Assembly (NCBI GenBank): GCA_947601485.1
Contig: CANQGF010000006.1
Coordinates: 1-36,202, forward strand
Length of the DNA stretch: 36,202 nt
Source: an uncultured Bacilli bacterium
GTDB lineage: Bacteria; Bacillota_I; Bacilli_A; RF39; UBA660
Reading direction: 5' to 3'
Below, one piece after another: positions 1 to 9,322 of this stretch (the stretch's first letter is position 1; each line of letters opens with the position of its first letter). The position numbers were made by a program, and so were the translations under genes. Below the pieces are notes generated by a model. That model was not told where the DNA came from. It was given only the letters and a program-made list of their open reading frames with translations, and searched no databases.

Positions 1-1
1 T

Positions 2-421
2 TTAAAAAATGGTTATGAAATAAAAGTTATTTATAATATCTTAAATAGAAGAAAACATAAAAAAGAAGAAAAAGAATCTGTAAATATCATTTCTTTAACT
101 AATGGCAAGTTTACTAAAGATGATTTCGAAAAGATTATTTCTTCTTTGGAATTAATGGATATAGATAGGGAATTAAAAGAAAGTTTTATTACGGAATTAG
201 TTACATATATTAATGTCCACACAAGCGATTTTACTGCTCTTACAGATACTTTAACTGATGTTTCTTATGAAGAATTAAAAGAAATAATGATGGACAGCAA
301 TCTAACTGAATTTACTGAAAAGTTAATTGAAAATATGTCTGAAACTTTTTGTATTTCTACAAGTGATTTAATAGGAAAAAAAGAAGTAGAAAAAGGTTTA
401 GCTAGAAAAATTAACAAATAG
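2..421 (+). CDS. C-terminal part of a protein of unknown function, truncated by window start; paralog of the next CDS
   Basis: Frame is open from base 2 to TAG at 419-421 (LKNGYEIKVIYNILNRRKHKKEEKESVNIISLTNGKFTKDDFEKIISS...). The tracked ATG at 146 is internal. The C-terminus aligns with the C-terminus of 431..1645 (DDFEKII...ITEL..YIN.H...). Confidence 0.75.
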   Translation, partial: LKNGYEIKVIYNILNRRKHKKEEKESVNIISLTNGKFTKDDFEKIISSLELMDIDRELKESFITELVTYINVHTSDFTALTDTLTDVSYEELKEIMMDSNLTEFTEKLIENMSETFCISTSDLIGKKEVEKGLARKINK

Positions 422-430
422 TGGTACTTT

Positions 431-1645
431 ATGGAAAAGAGAAATATTAGTCAAAAAAAGCAAGAAATTTTAAAGAAATATGGTCTTGATGTTACTTTAG
501 AAGAAGCTAGTAATATCAATATAACTGAAACATATGTTGATAGCCAATCTTCTTTTAAGTCCATTACATTTGTTAATCAAGGCACTGACGAAAAAATCAC
601 TTTTTACAGTGGTATTCCTGTTGATGATAACTTGGATTATAATACCACGGTTACTTTTAATAATGAAGAAATTGATTATAATTCTAAAGTAAAGAAAGAT
701 TACTTAAAATTAGATGATTTAAAAGGTGAAATTGTGAGAAAAAGAGCCTGGGCAAATGTTGATACTAAATATGGCAAGTTTTGCTTTTGTTTAGAAGAAG
801 ATAATTTTAAAAAAACAGTCCAACTTTTTTCTTCTAATTATGATGATATTTGGGAACCTTTATCTAGTTATGAAGAGAGCACTATTTTTACCATTACTTA
901 TGATAAAGCGCAAAATATGCATAAACTTTTATTAGGCAACCGCCCAAGTACTTTAGATTTTTTTCCAACCAAAGAAATTAATCTTTATGAAGTAGATAAT
1001 TCATCAATTTATACCTATTCTTCTCGAAATTATTGTCCTGATGAAGGCGTAATTCTTTTAAATGGTCAATTAACATCCCAAAATAATGAAACACTCAAGA
1101 AAATAGCAGAAAGTTTAAAAACAGCGGACAGCTATTATGAAGTAAGAGAAGCTGCTGACACCCAACATACGTCCAAAATTTATTTTGGTAATCTTAATGA
1201 TAAAATCCAAATTTTTAAAGATGATGACCAAATCCATATTATTTATAAGAGCCGTAGAGAATTACACTTTTTAATACCAATTTTTGATTTATGTATCTTA
1301 TCAGAAAATAAAGGCCCATTAACTCGTGATGATTTTGAAAAAATTATAATTGCTCTTCATAATATAGACTTGTTTGATAATTATCAAAACCAACGAATTA
1401 TTACCGAGCTAATAAATTATATAAATACGCATGAAAAAGATAATTTAAATATCCAATCCAAATCATTAAAAAATGTTACTTATGATTATTTATTAAATAT
1501 TATGCAAAATGGTAATATTGCCTTATTAGTAGAAAACTTAATTGATGAAATAAAAGATACATTTAATATTCCGATGGATGAATTATTAGGAACAAATCAA
1601 CAAGTAGAAAGAAGACTTGGCGATTTTGTAAGATATATGAAATAA
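431..1645 (+). CDS. protein of unknown function, tandem paralog of the preceding CDS
   Basis: 404-aa ORF starting 9 bp after the upstream stop, with coding-like composition and paralogy to the upstream frame. Confidence 0.8.
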   Translation: MEKRNISQKKQEILKKYGLDVTLEEASNINITETYVDSQSSFKSITFVNQGTDEKITFYSGIPVDDNLDYNTTVTFNNEEIDYNSKVKKDYLKLDDLKGEIVRKRAWANVDTKYGKFCFCLEEDNFKKTVQLFSSNYDDIWEPLSSYEESTIFTITYDKAQNMHKLLLGNRPSTLDFFPTKEINLYEVDNSSIYTYSSRNYCPDEGVILLNGQLTSQNNETLKKIAESLKTADSYYEVREAADTQHTSKIYFGNLNDKIQIFKDDDQIHIIYKSRRELHFLIPIFDLCILSENKGPLTRDDFEKIIIALHNIDLFDNYQNQRIITELINYINTHEKDNLNIQSKSLKNVTYDYLLNIMQNGNIALLVENLIDEIKDTFNIPMDELLGTNQQVERRLGDFVRYMK

Positions 1646-1664
1646 GTAAGGATTGGTAGCTTAT

Positions 1665-2456
1665 ATGGATTTAGTTAAATTATTATATAAGTATATAAAT
1701 AAATTTATTAATAGTAAAGAACTACTTGCTGATTTAAAGCAAATTGATTTAACAAAATATAGTGAAGATGAAATATTAAAAATAAAAGAGTTAATTAAAG
1801 ATTTAGAAAAAATAATTAAAGAAATACCTAATGAAATTGATGAAATAGAAAAGAAACGTTTAAAAGATATTGATAAATTATTGAATGCTTTAAATGATGA
1901 TAATATTTATAAAAGTTTAGATGATGAAGGCCTAGATTTTATTAAAAGGGAAAAAGATAGCCCAGAAAAAGATAAGAATGTAGTCAATGATGGTGGAAAG
2001 CTTTATGATACTGTAGTAGATCTATTAGATAATAATGAATTAATTAATAAATATTTTGATAAAATGAGTAATAAAGAAATGCTTGAATTTATAACCGAAT
2101 ATATTTCAGTTCCAATAACACCCGCTTTAACTCAAAGTGAGTTTGATGATCTTGTAATGGTGGGAATAAAAGAAGACAAAAGAGAAGCTTTATGGCGTCT
2201 TGCCTTTAATTACAATAATAAAAATAAAGATTTTACTAAAATAGTTGATTACTTCATTTTAAAAAGAGATGCTTATTATTTAGAAGAACTTGTAAGTGCT
2301 GTTAAAGAAGATTTAGATATGGAGCATTTACTTAAAAAAGTTAAGGAAACGAATGATAAAGATTTTATTAATGAAATAATTAGAAGAGGCAAAGACGTAG
2401 ACTATTTATTTAGTGATGAAGAATTAAGGAAAATAAAAGAATTTTTATTAAATTAG
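1665..2456 (+). CDS. highly charged, helix-rich protein of unknown function
   Basis: ORF with TAAGGA SD at 1647-1652 upstream of ATG 1665; the tracked TTG 1653 is too close to the SD. Confidence 0.75.
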   Translation: MDLVKLLYKYINKFINSKELLADLKQIDLTKYSEDEILKIKELIKDLEKIIKEIPNEIDEIEKKRLKDIDKLLNALNDDNIYKSLDDEGLDFIKREKDSPEKDKNVVNDGGKLYDTVVDLLDNNELINKYFDKMSNKEMLEFITEYISVPITPALTQSEFDDLVMVGIKEDKREALWRLAFNYNNKNKDFTKIVDYFILKRDAYYLEELVSAVKEDLDMEHLLKKVKETNDKDFINEIIRRGKDVDYLFSDEELRKIKEFLLN

Positions 2457-2473
2457 TCAAATTGTGTCAATTA

Positions 2474-2534
2474 TTGACAAGTATATAAGAAAATGCTATA
2501 TTTCTATTGACAACAAGATCTAAACTATTATATT
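2474..2534 (+). promoter_or_regulatory. two tandem sigma-A-like promoters
   Basis: P1: TTGACA 2474-2479, 17 bp, TATATT 2497-2502. P2: TTGACA 2507-2512, 16 bp, TATATT 2529-2534. Confidence 0.7.
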
Positions 2535-2559
2535 TATTAAAATTTTGTGGGGGATTTAA

Positions 2560-3276
2560 ATGAAAAATAAAGATGAAAAAAAAGATTTAGAATTAAATGA
2601 AGAAAATCAAAAAAAAGAAAATAAAGAAGATAGATTTGATAAAATTCAAAAAACTCTAGTAAGTTTAGCAATATTAATGGGCTTATTAGGAGGCACTATA
2701 ACAATGGCTGGAATCTATGATCAATCATTTGACCATACTGAAAAAGAATGTCCTTTTGCTAAAATTCTTCCTAAAAATGATTCAATTAATCATCAAAAAA
2801 ATGCAATGATTAGTGATTATGCATCCAAAGGTATTATTGCTGATGTTCAATATACTGAATTTGATGGAAATGAGCCAGTAAAAGCAGTTTATGCTCCGTC
2901 GGCAGCCTTTAATGTACCAGAGAATTATGAATTATTTACTGATGAAGAAGGTCGTCAATATTGGGTAACTTATGAATACGCTGAACTAATTAAAAATGAA
3001 ATAGATGGTAAAGTATATTATACTGTACCTGAAGGCTATACTATAGGTAGAGATAAAGATGGCAATCTTGTTGGAGTAAAGAAAAGAATTGCAAAAATTG
3101 ATTCCAATTCTTTTGAAGATGATGAAAACTATAAAATTATTAATGGAGTAGTATATATTAAAATAGCAGAAGAAAGTATTGCTCTAGATGGTTATGGTTA
3201 CCGTTCTAGTTATATAGAAAATAAACCAGATGGAACTATAGAAGAAAAATCAGAATATTTAAAATTATCAAGATAA
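2560..3276 (+). CDS. single-pass membrane protein of unknown function with charged N-terminus
   Basis: 238-aa ORF with GGGGGA SD; hydrophobic segment LVSLAILMGLLGGTITMAGI after a Lys/Glu-rich N-terminus. Confidence 0.75.
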   Translation: MKNKDEKKDLELNEENQKKENKEDRFDKIQKTLVSLAILMGLLGGTITMAGIYDQSFDHTEKECPFAKILPKNDSINHQKNAMISDYASKGIIADVQYTEFDGNEPVKAVYAPSAAFNVPENYELFTDEEGRQYWVTYEYAELIKNEIDGKVYYTVPEGYTIGRDKDGNLVGVKKRIAKIDSNSFEDDENYKIINGVVYIKIAEESIALDGYGYRSSYIENKPDGTIEEKSEYLKLSR

Positions 3277-3291
3277 TTATATATAAAAATT

Positions 3292-3343
3292 AAAAGATTC
3301 ATTATTAAGTTAAAGGAAATAACTTGTCAATGAATCTTTTTTT
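3292..3343 (+). terminator. intrinsic terminator
   Basis: AAAAGATTCATT ... AATGAATCTTTT followed by a T tract; inner stem AAGTTA/TAACTT. Confidence 0.75.
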
Positions 3344-3352
3344 CTGTATAAT
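3324..3352 (+). promoter_or_regulatory. sigma-A-like promoter of ftsAZ
   Basis: TTGTCA 3324-3329, 17 bp, TATAAT 3347-3352. Confidence 0.6.
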
Positions 3353-3380
3353 TAAGGTTAGGAAAATAGGAGTGACAATT

Positions 3381-4619
3381 ATGCGTAAGTTTATAGCTAG
3401 TTTAGATATTGGCTCATCACTTATAAAACTGGTTGTTGGTGAAATCGTTAAAAATAAAGTCAATATTTTAGCATGTGTTGAAACTCCTGCAAGAGGGATT
3501 AAAAAGGGGTATATTATTAATCCAGAAAGTGCTACGGAAGCTATTAGTGAAGCTTTTAAAAATGCGGAAAATATTATTGGCTTAAAAATAAAAAAGGTTA
3601 TTGTAACTGTACCAACCACTTATACTGAATGTTTTTTGTCTAGTGCAACGGTCGCTACAATTAGTGAAGATAAAGTAATAAGAAATGCTGATATTGTTAA
3701 AGCAATGCAAAAATGTGTTTATAATAAAATTATGGATCATAAAGAATTAGTAACAGTACTACCTACTAGTTTTGCAATTAATGATGAAATTGTAAGTAAT
3801 CCTCTTAATATGATTTCTGAAAAATTATCAATGAAAGCCATTGTGGTAATTGTACCTAAAAAAAATGTAGAAGGTATTAGTGCTTGTCTTAATCATTTAG
3901 GAGTTGAATTAGTTGATATTGTTATATCACCTTTAGCTGATTATTATGAACATCGGACTAAAGATACAAATAAACAAATTGGAGCAATAGTAAATATTGG
4001 TGAAGAAACAACTACTGTATCAATATTTAATCGAGGAATACTTACTAATTTAGAAGTTGTTGATATTGGTGGTTCAAAAGTTACAAATGATTTAGCTTAT
4101 GTTTATAAAATAAGTTTAGAAGATGCTCAATTTGTGAAAGAACATTTGGCTTTAGCTCATACTAGATTAGCTCAACCGAACGAGTCATTATCCTTTAAAG
4201 ATAAGTATGATGAAAATGTTAAAATTAACCAATATGATGCATCAGAAATCGTAATGGGAAGGCTTACAGAGATTATTAATTTAGCAAAAAAACAAATAAA
4301 TCTCTTAACAAAGAAAGAAATAAGTTATATAATACTTACAGGAGGAGTAACAGAAAGTGGCGATTTTGATATCCTTATGGAAGAATTACTTGGTAATTTA
4401 GGAATTATCGGTAAAGTTGAAGAAATTGGGGCAAGAGATAATAAATATGCTACTGCTGTTGGAATGATTAAATATTATAATAGTAGATTAAAATTAAGAA
4501 ATGTCGATTTTTCGATATTTAATTTAGAAGAACAAGAGGAATTAGGAGGAACACCAGGAATAAGTGTTTCAGATAATTCTTTACTTGGTAAATTATTTGG
4601 ATATTTTTTTGATAATTAA
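3381..4619 (+). CDS. ftsA: cell division protein FtsA
   Basis: MRKFIASLDIGSSLIKLVVGEI, actin-fold ATPase motifs (NIGEETTTVSIF, ILTGGVTESG), directly upstream of ftsZ. AGGAGTGA SD supports ATG 3381 rather than 3324. Confidence 0.95.
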   Translation: MRKFIASLDIGSSLIKLVVGEIVKNKVNILACVETPARGIKKGYIINPESATEAISEAFKNAENIIGLKIKKVIVTVPTTYTECFLSSATVATISEDKVIRNADIVKAMQKCVYNKIMDHKELVTVLPTSFAINDEIVSNPLNMISEKLSMKAIVVIVPKKNVEGISACLNHLGVELVDIVISPLADYYEHRTKDTNKQIGAIVNIGEETTTVSIFNRGILTNLEVVDIGGSKVTNDLAYVYKISLEDAQFVKEHLALAHTRLAQPNESLSFKDKYDENVKINQYDASEIVMGRLTEIINLAKKQINLLTKKEISYIILTGGVTESGDFDILMEELLGNLGIIGKVEEIGARDNKYATAVGMIKYYNSRLKLRNVDFSIFNLEEQEELGGTPGISVSDNSLLGKLFGYFFDN

Positions 4620-4628
4620 GGAGATGAT

Positions 4629-5687
4629 ATGATGAACGAATTACAAATGGATCAAATAGCTAAAATCAAAGTTATAGGTGTTGGTGGCGGTGGCTGCAAT
4701 GCTGTAAATAGAATGATTGAAGAAGGCGTTAAAAGTGTTGAATTTTATGTTGTTAATACGGACTTACAAGTATTAAATATTTCCAAAGCTCAAAATAAAA
4801 TTCAAATTGGTAAATCAATCACTGGAGGTCGCGGTGCTGGAGCTAATCCGGAAATTGGTCGTGCTGCGGCTTTAGAGAGTAAAGGCGAAATTGAAGATGC
4901 TCTAAAAGGTGCCGATATGGTCTTTATTGCTTGTGGTATGGGTGGTGGAACTGGAACAGGAGCTGCCCCAATTATTGCTGAAATTGCTCAAGAACTTGGA
5001 GCATTAACTGTTGGAATAGTTACTAAACCATTTAGATTTGAAGGCAAAAGAAGAAGTGAAAATGCTTTAATTGGTATTGAAGAATTAAAGAAACATGTTG
5101 ATACATTAATTGTTATACCTAATGATAAATTAAGAGATATTATTGATAAAACAACATCATTTGATGATGCCTTTAAAGAAGTAGATAATGTTTTACATAG
5201 AGGTGTTCAATCCATTTCTGACTTAATTGCTGTAACGGGAGTTATTAACCTTGATTTTGCTGATGTTAAAGCAGTTATGGAAAAGAGTGGTACTGCTATT
5301 ATTGGTATTGGTTGCAGTGCTGGAGAAAATAGAGCAGTTGAAGCAGCAAGACAAGCTGTTGCAAGTAGTTTACTTGAAGCCACGATTGATGGCGCAACTA
5401 ATGCGATTGTTAATGTTACTGGTGGTAGTAACCTTACATTATTTGAAATTGAGGATGCTGTTGAAACTGTTAGAGAAGCTGCTAAAAGTGATATCAATAT
5501 TATCTTCGGAGCTATCAAAAACGATAACTTATCTGATGAAGTTATTGTTACCGTTATTGCAACAGGTTTTGATGAGAGTAGTGAACAACAAATATATGAC
5601 ACTAATGAAGTGCCAAAAAGAAGAACGGTACCAACTGATGATGATTTAGAAATTCCACCATTTTTAAGAAATAACGATTTATTTTAA
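4629..5687 (+). CDS. ftsZ: cell division protein FtsZ
   Basis: Tubulin signature [11 protein letters not shown]-terminal [18 protein letters not shown]-terminal tail [10 protein letters not shown]. Confidence 0.99.
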   Translation: MMNELQMDQIAKIKVIGVGGGGCNAVNRMIEEGVKSVEFYVVNTDLQVLNISKAQNKIQIGKSITGGRGAGANPEIGRAAALESKGEIEDALKGADMVFIACGMGGGTGTGAAPIIAEIAQELGALTVGIVTKPFRFEGKRRSENALIGIEELKKHVDTLIVIPNDKLRDIIDKTTSFDDAFKEVDNVLHRGVQSISDLIAVTGVINLDFADVKAVMEKSGTAIIGIGCSAGENRAVEAARQAVASSLLEATIDGATNAIVNVTGGSNLTLFEIEDAVETVREAAKSDINIIFGAIKNDNLSDEVIVTVIATGFDESSEQQIYDTNEVPKRRTVPTDDDLEIPPFLRNNDLF

Positions 5688-5698
5688 TAATATTCCAT

Positions 5699-5728
5699 AA
5701 TACGACAAATTTTGCCGTATTTTTTTTA
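5699..5728 (+). terminator. inverted repeat / intrinsic terminator after ftsZ
   Basis: AATACG 5699-5704 / CGTATT 5716-5721 followed by T run. Confidence 0.6.
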
Positions 5729-5749
5729 TATAATATTTTTGGTGATGAT

Positions 5750-6499
5750 ATGAAAGTCTATGTTGATTTATTATTTGTTTTAAATTTAATATATGACTTT
5801 TTAATTTTAATGACTGTCAGTGTTACTTTAAAAAGAAAAGCTTCTTTTAAAAGAATATTCTTTGCATCTTTATGGGGTGCTTTAACGACTTTTATTATTT
5901 TTATTCCTTTAAATAAATATCTTTTACTAATTTTAAAAATATTAATGGGTCTTATTATGATTGTTATCGCCTATTCTTATAAAAATATTAAATATTTTTT
6001 AAATAATCTTTTATATTTGTATATGACTAGTGTTATTCTAGCTGGTTTTCTTTATTTTTTGAAAATCGAATTTAATAATTTAAGTTATTTACTTATTTTA
6101 AGTATAGCTCCTATAATTTTATATTTATATGTTAAAGAACAAAAGAATTTAAAAAAAGTAATAAATTATTATCGGGAAGTTATTATTACTTTAAAAAATA
6201 ATCAAATTATTACCTTAAAAGGATTTATTGACAGTGGTAATAAATTAAAAGATCCTGTTACTGGTAAATATATTATTTTAGTGAATAAAACTTTAATTGA
6301 AGGCATATATAATATAAGAAGTCCAATGTATGTACCAATTAAAACGGTCAATAAAAAAAGTTTACTTCCTTGCATTAGTATTAAAAATATTAAAATTGAT
6401 AATGTCATTTATAATAATTATTTACTTGGATTATCAGATGATTTAAAAAGTAATGATTTTGATTGTTTACTTAATTATCATTTATTGGAGGATATGTAA
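5750..6499 (+). CDS. spoIIGA: sporulation sigma-E factor processing peptidase SpoIIGA
   Basis: N-terminal multi-TM region (MKVYVDLLFVLNLIYDFLIL), aspartic protease motif GFIDSGNKLKDP, immediately upstream of sigE. Confidence 0.93.
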   Translation: MKVYVDLLFVLNLIYDFLILMTVSVTLKRKASFKRIFFASLWGALTTFIIFIPLNKYLLLILKILMGLIMIVIAYSYKNIKYFLNNLLYLYMTSVILAGFLYFLKIEFNNLSYLLILSIAPIILYLYVKEQKNLKKVINYYREVIITLKNNQIITLKGFIDSGNKLKDPVTGKYIILVNKTLIEGIYNIRSPMYVPIKTVNKKSLLPCISIKNIKIDNVIYNNYLLGLSDDLKSNDFDCLLNYHLLEDM

Positions 6500-7183
6500 A
6501 TGTTTAAAAAAATATTATTATTTTTAAAAAGGAAATATAGTGAATGCTTTTTTGTCGGAGCTACTGATAAATTACCCCCACCTTTACCTAAAAAAGAAGA
6601 ATTAGAATATTTAATTAGGGCTAAACAAGGTGATATTGAAGCCCGTAATATTTTAATTGAGCATAATTTAAGATTAGTAGTTTTCTTGGCTAAAAAGTAT
6701 GAAAATACTGGTTTTGATATTGAGGATTTAGTTTCGATTGGTTCGATTGGCTTAATTAAAGGGATTAATACTTATAAAATCGATAAAAATATTAAACTTG
6801 CTACTTACGCATCAAGATGTATTGCTAATGAAATACTGATGTTTTTAAGAAAAAATAAACGTAAAAAAGTAGAAATTAGTTTAGAAGAGACTCTTAATTA
6901 TGATGCGGAAGGTAATGAATTAAGACTTGAAGATATTTTAGGAACGGAACAAGATGTAGTACCAAAGGAATTTGAAAATACTTTAGATAAAGAACTTTTA
7001 AAAAGAGAAATTGCTACTTTAGATAGTAGAGAAAAAGAAATAATGACTTTAAGATATGGTCTTAATAATCGAAGAGAGTATACCCAAAAAGAAGTAGCAG
7101 AAATGCTTGGTATTAGTCAATCATATATATCTAGAATTGAAAAGAAAATTGTAAAAAGACTTCAAAATATTATGAAAATATGA
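6500..7183 (+). CDS. sigE: RNA polymerase sporulation sigma factor SigE with pro-sequence
   Basis: FVGATDKLPPPLPKKEELEYL..., sigma70 regions 2 and 4 (NLRLVVFLAKKYENTG, YASRCIANEILMFLR, ISQSYISRIEKKI). Confidence 0.96.
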   Translation: MFKKILLFLKRKYSECFFVGATDKLPPPLPKKEELEYLIRAKQGDIEARNILIEHNLRLVVFLAKKYENTGFDIEDLVSIGSIGLIKGINTYKIDKNIKLATYASRCIANEILMFLRKNKRKKVEISLEETLNYDAEGNELRLEDILGTEQDVVPKEFENTLDKELLKREIATLDSREKEIMTLRYGLNNRREYTQKEVAEMLGISQSYISRIEKKIVKRLQNIMKI

Positions 7184-7192
7184 AGTCTTTTT
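7154..7192 (+). terminator. intrinsic terminator overlapping the 3' end of sigE
   Basis: AAAAGACTTCA ... TGAAGTCTTTTT; right arm begins with the sigE TGA stop codon. Confidence 0.75.
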
Positions 7193-7239
7193 ATTTTAAT
7201 TGAAATATGTTAAAATAAATTCCTAATTAGGGTGATATT

Positions 7240-8475
7240 ATGGATTTAAGAATTCTTTTTTATGAAGATGTTTTAAAAGAGTTAGAATATTTAAAAAATA
7301 ATTATCCTTTTAAAAAAATGGATGCTCCTAAAACTTTTTATGGCATAGATATTCCATATTATACTTTAGGAAGTGGCCCTAACCATTTAGTAGTAGTGGG
7401 TGGTACCCATGGATCTGAAATAATATCTGTTGATTTTGTTTTAAGACTAATGATGGGGATAGCTTGCAAATCTGATCCTTTTAATACCCTAAATTTAGAT
7501 GATTATACATTCCATTTTATCCCTGTCCACAATCCCGAAGGATACATTATATCTTCATCGGTAATTAATACTTTAATTAATTCTAAATCTAGTAGCAAGG
7601 ATATTGAAAGTATAGCTAGAGCTTATTATCTTAACTATATGCTTGATGATTTAAAGGCCATCAATTATCCAAACGATAAAAAGCAAAAATTACATCAAAA
7701 ATTTTTTGCTGATGCTACTTATAAATGTATAAGTGAAAAGTATCATGATTTAAGAGAAAATGTTAAAAAGATTTATGATAATGAGGCTATTCCTAAAGGT
7801 AGCATGGTTATTCATCGAGGTAATGGTTTAGGGATAGAAACTAATCGAACTAATTTATTTTATACTCTTAATAAAGATTGTGATTGTTATGGCCCTTTAA
7901 GATACAATAATATTTTAAATAATATGGAAGGTCCTTTAGGAAGCATTCCCAAAGAAGATATCATTGAAAATATCTTTTTAAAAAATTTATTAAATAAATT
8001 ATATAAGGAAAAATTATATTGTGGTTTTATTACTTATCATTCTGCGGGTGGAGAAGTATATGCTTATTTAAGTGATGATGATGAATTATTATGTGATCAA
8101 TCATTAATAGACTATGAACAAAAATATCGGTTTAATGTTATCAATCATCTTTTGGCCAAAAACTATCAAGAAAATACTAAAAGTGAATTAATAAAAGATG
8201 GATACCAAATCCAAAACAGTGGTAGTATTAAAGATTATGATGAATATTTAAGATTATTATATCCTGCTACTTTATTAATTGAATTATCGCCTTTACTTGG
8301 TAATCCTTTAGGTCCTTATGCTTTACAAAGTAATTATGAAGACACTATTAATAGTAATCTAAAAGCTTTTTCTAATTATGCTAAATTAGTTAAACAATAT
8401 AAAAGCTTAATGTACAAGAGTGAATATGTTTTTGATGCAGAAGTATCTAAAAGAATGTTAAAAAATAGATATTGA
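7240..8475 (+). CDS. M14-family zinc carboxypeptidase-like protein
   Basis: HGSE zinc motif (VVVGGTHGSE), HNPEGY, TYHSAGGEVYAY, LLIELSPLLG. Confidence 0.8.
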   Translation: MDLRILFYEDVLKELEYLKNNYPFKKMDAPKTFYGIDIPYYTLGSGPNHLVVVGGTHGSEIISVDFVLRLMMGIACKSDPFNTLNLDDYTFHFIPVHNPEGYIISSSVINTLINSKSSSKDIESIARAYYLNYMLDDLKAINYPNDKKQKLHQKFFADATYKCISEKYHDLRENVKKIYDNEAIPKGSMVIHRGNGLGIETNRTNLFYTLNKDCDCYGPLRYNNILNNMEGPLGSIPKEDIIENIFLKNLLNKLYKEKLYCGFITYHSAGGEVYAYLSDDDELLCDQSLIDYEQKYRFNVINHLLAKNYQENTKSELIKDGYQIQNSGSIKDYDEYLRLLYPATLLIELSPLLGNPLGPYALQSNYEDTINSNLKAFSNYAKLVKQYKSLMYKSEYVFDAEVSKRMLKNRY

Positions 8476-8521
8476 ATAAAAAGAATTAAAAAGTGCCATA
8501 ATTTAGTTGAAAGGAATAGTT

Positions 8522-9298
8522 ATGGCAAGATATAAAGTTGATATAACGGGTATAAATACTAATGATTTAGAAGTTTTAAATAAAGATACTTCTGATAAAT
8601 TATTTGAAAGATATCATAATGGGGACGCAACCGCTAAAGAAGAATTAATTAATGGTAATTTAAGATTAGTTTTGTCAACAATTCAAAGATTTAGTAATTC
8701 AAAATTTAATATGGATGATTTATTTCAAGTTGGAGTAATTGGATTAATTAAAGCGATTGAGAATTTTGATACTTCTTTAAATCTTCGCTTATCTACTTAT
8801 GCAGTGCCTTTAATTTTGGGAGAAGTTAAAAGATATATTAGAGATAATACAGAAGTTAGAGTAAGTAGAAGTATTAAAGATTTAGCTTATAAAATAGTTC
8901 GTTTTCAAGATGATTATATGAGTGAACATGGAATATTACCCACCAATGATATTATTGCTAAATCTTTAGGAATTGAAGAATATGAAATTGCTTATGCTCT
9001 AGATTCTTTGAAAGATCCTATGAGTATTTTTGAACCAATATATAATGATGGTGGTGATACCATTTATTTATCTGATCAAATTGCTGATACTAAAGATTTA
9101 GCTAGTGATAAAGATATGTTAATTTCTTTAAGAAGGGCTTTGCAAAAAATAAAAGAAAGAGAAAAACAAATACTAATATCTAGATTTATTGTTGGTAAAA
9201 CACAAATGGAAATTGCTGATATAATGGGTATTTCTCAAGCTCAAGTTTCCAGAATTGAAAAAAACGCGATTGAAAATGTGCGAAAATTAATTAAATAG
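8522..9298 (+). CDS. sigG: RNA polymerase sporulation sigma factor SigG
   Basis: MARYKVDITGINTNDLEVL, NGNLRLVLSTIQRF, LFEPIYNDGGDTIYLSDQI, GKTQMEIADIMGISQAQVSRIEK; SD GAAAGGA supports ATG 8522. Confidence 0.97.
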   Translation: MARYKVDITGINTNDLEVLNKDTSDKLFERYHNGDATAKEELINGNLRLVLSTIQRFSNSKFNMDDLFQVGVIGLIKAIENFDTSLNLRLSTYAVPLILGEVKRYIRDNTEVRVSRSIKDLAYKIVRFQDDYMSEHGILPTNDIIAKSLGIEEYEIAYALDSLKDPMSIFEPIYNDGGDTIYLSDQIADTKDLASDKDMLISLRRALQKIKEREKQILISRFIVGKTQMEIADIMGISQAQVSRIEKNAIENVRKLIK

Positions 9299-9322
9299 CA
9301 TATAGTTTACTAAGGTGGTTTT

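Noticed and set aside
3305-3619. Antisense ORF over the 5' end of ftsA; likewise 31-222, 6202-6408, 9310-9528, 25436-25645, 28405-28629, 31599-31853, 32528-32758, 33708-33920, 35111-35317
   Set aside because: All are opposite well-supported CDSs, lack SDs and have unnatural hydrophobic compositions.
5207-5649. ORFs inside ftsZ on the minus (5207-5602) and +2 (5251-5649) frames
   Set aside because: Shadow ORFs of a highly conserved gene; low-complexity Ser/Leu/Val-rich translations, no SD.
8474-8503. Possible sigma-F/G promoter upstream of sigG (GAATA-16-GCCATAATT)
   Set aside because: The predicted TSS would fall within the SD, and the consensus match is weak in such AT-rich DNA.
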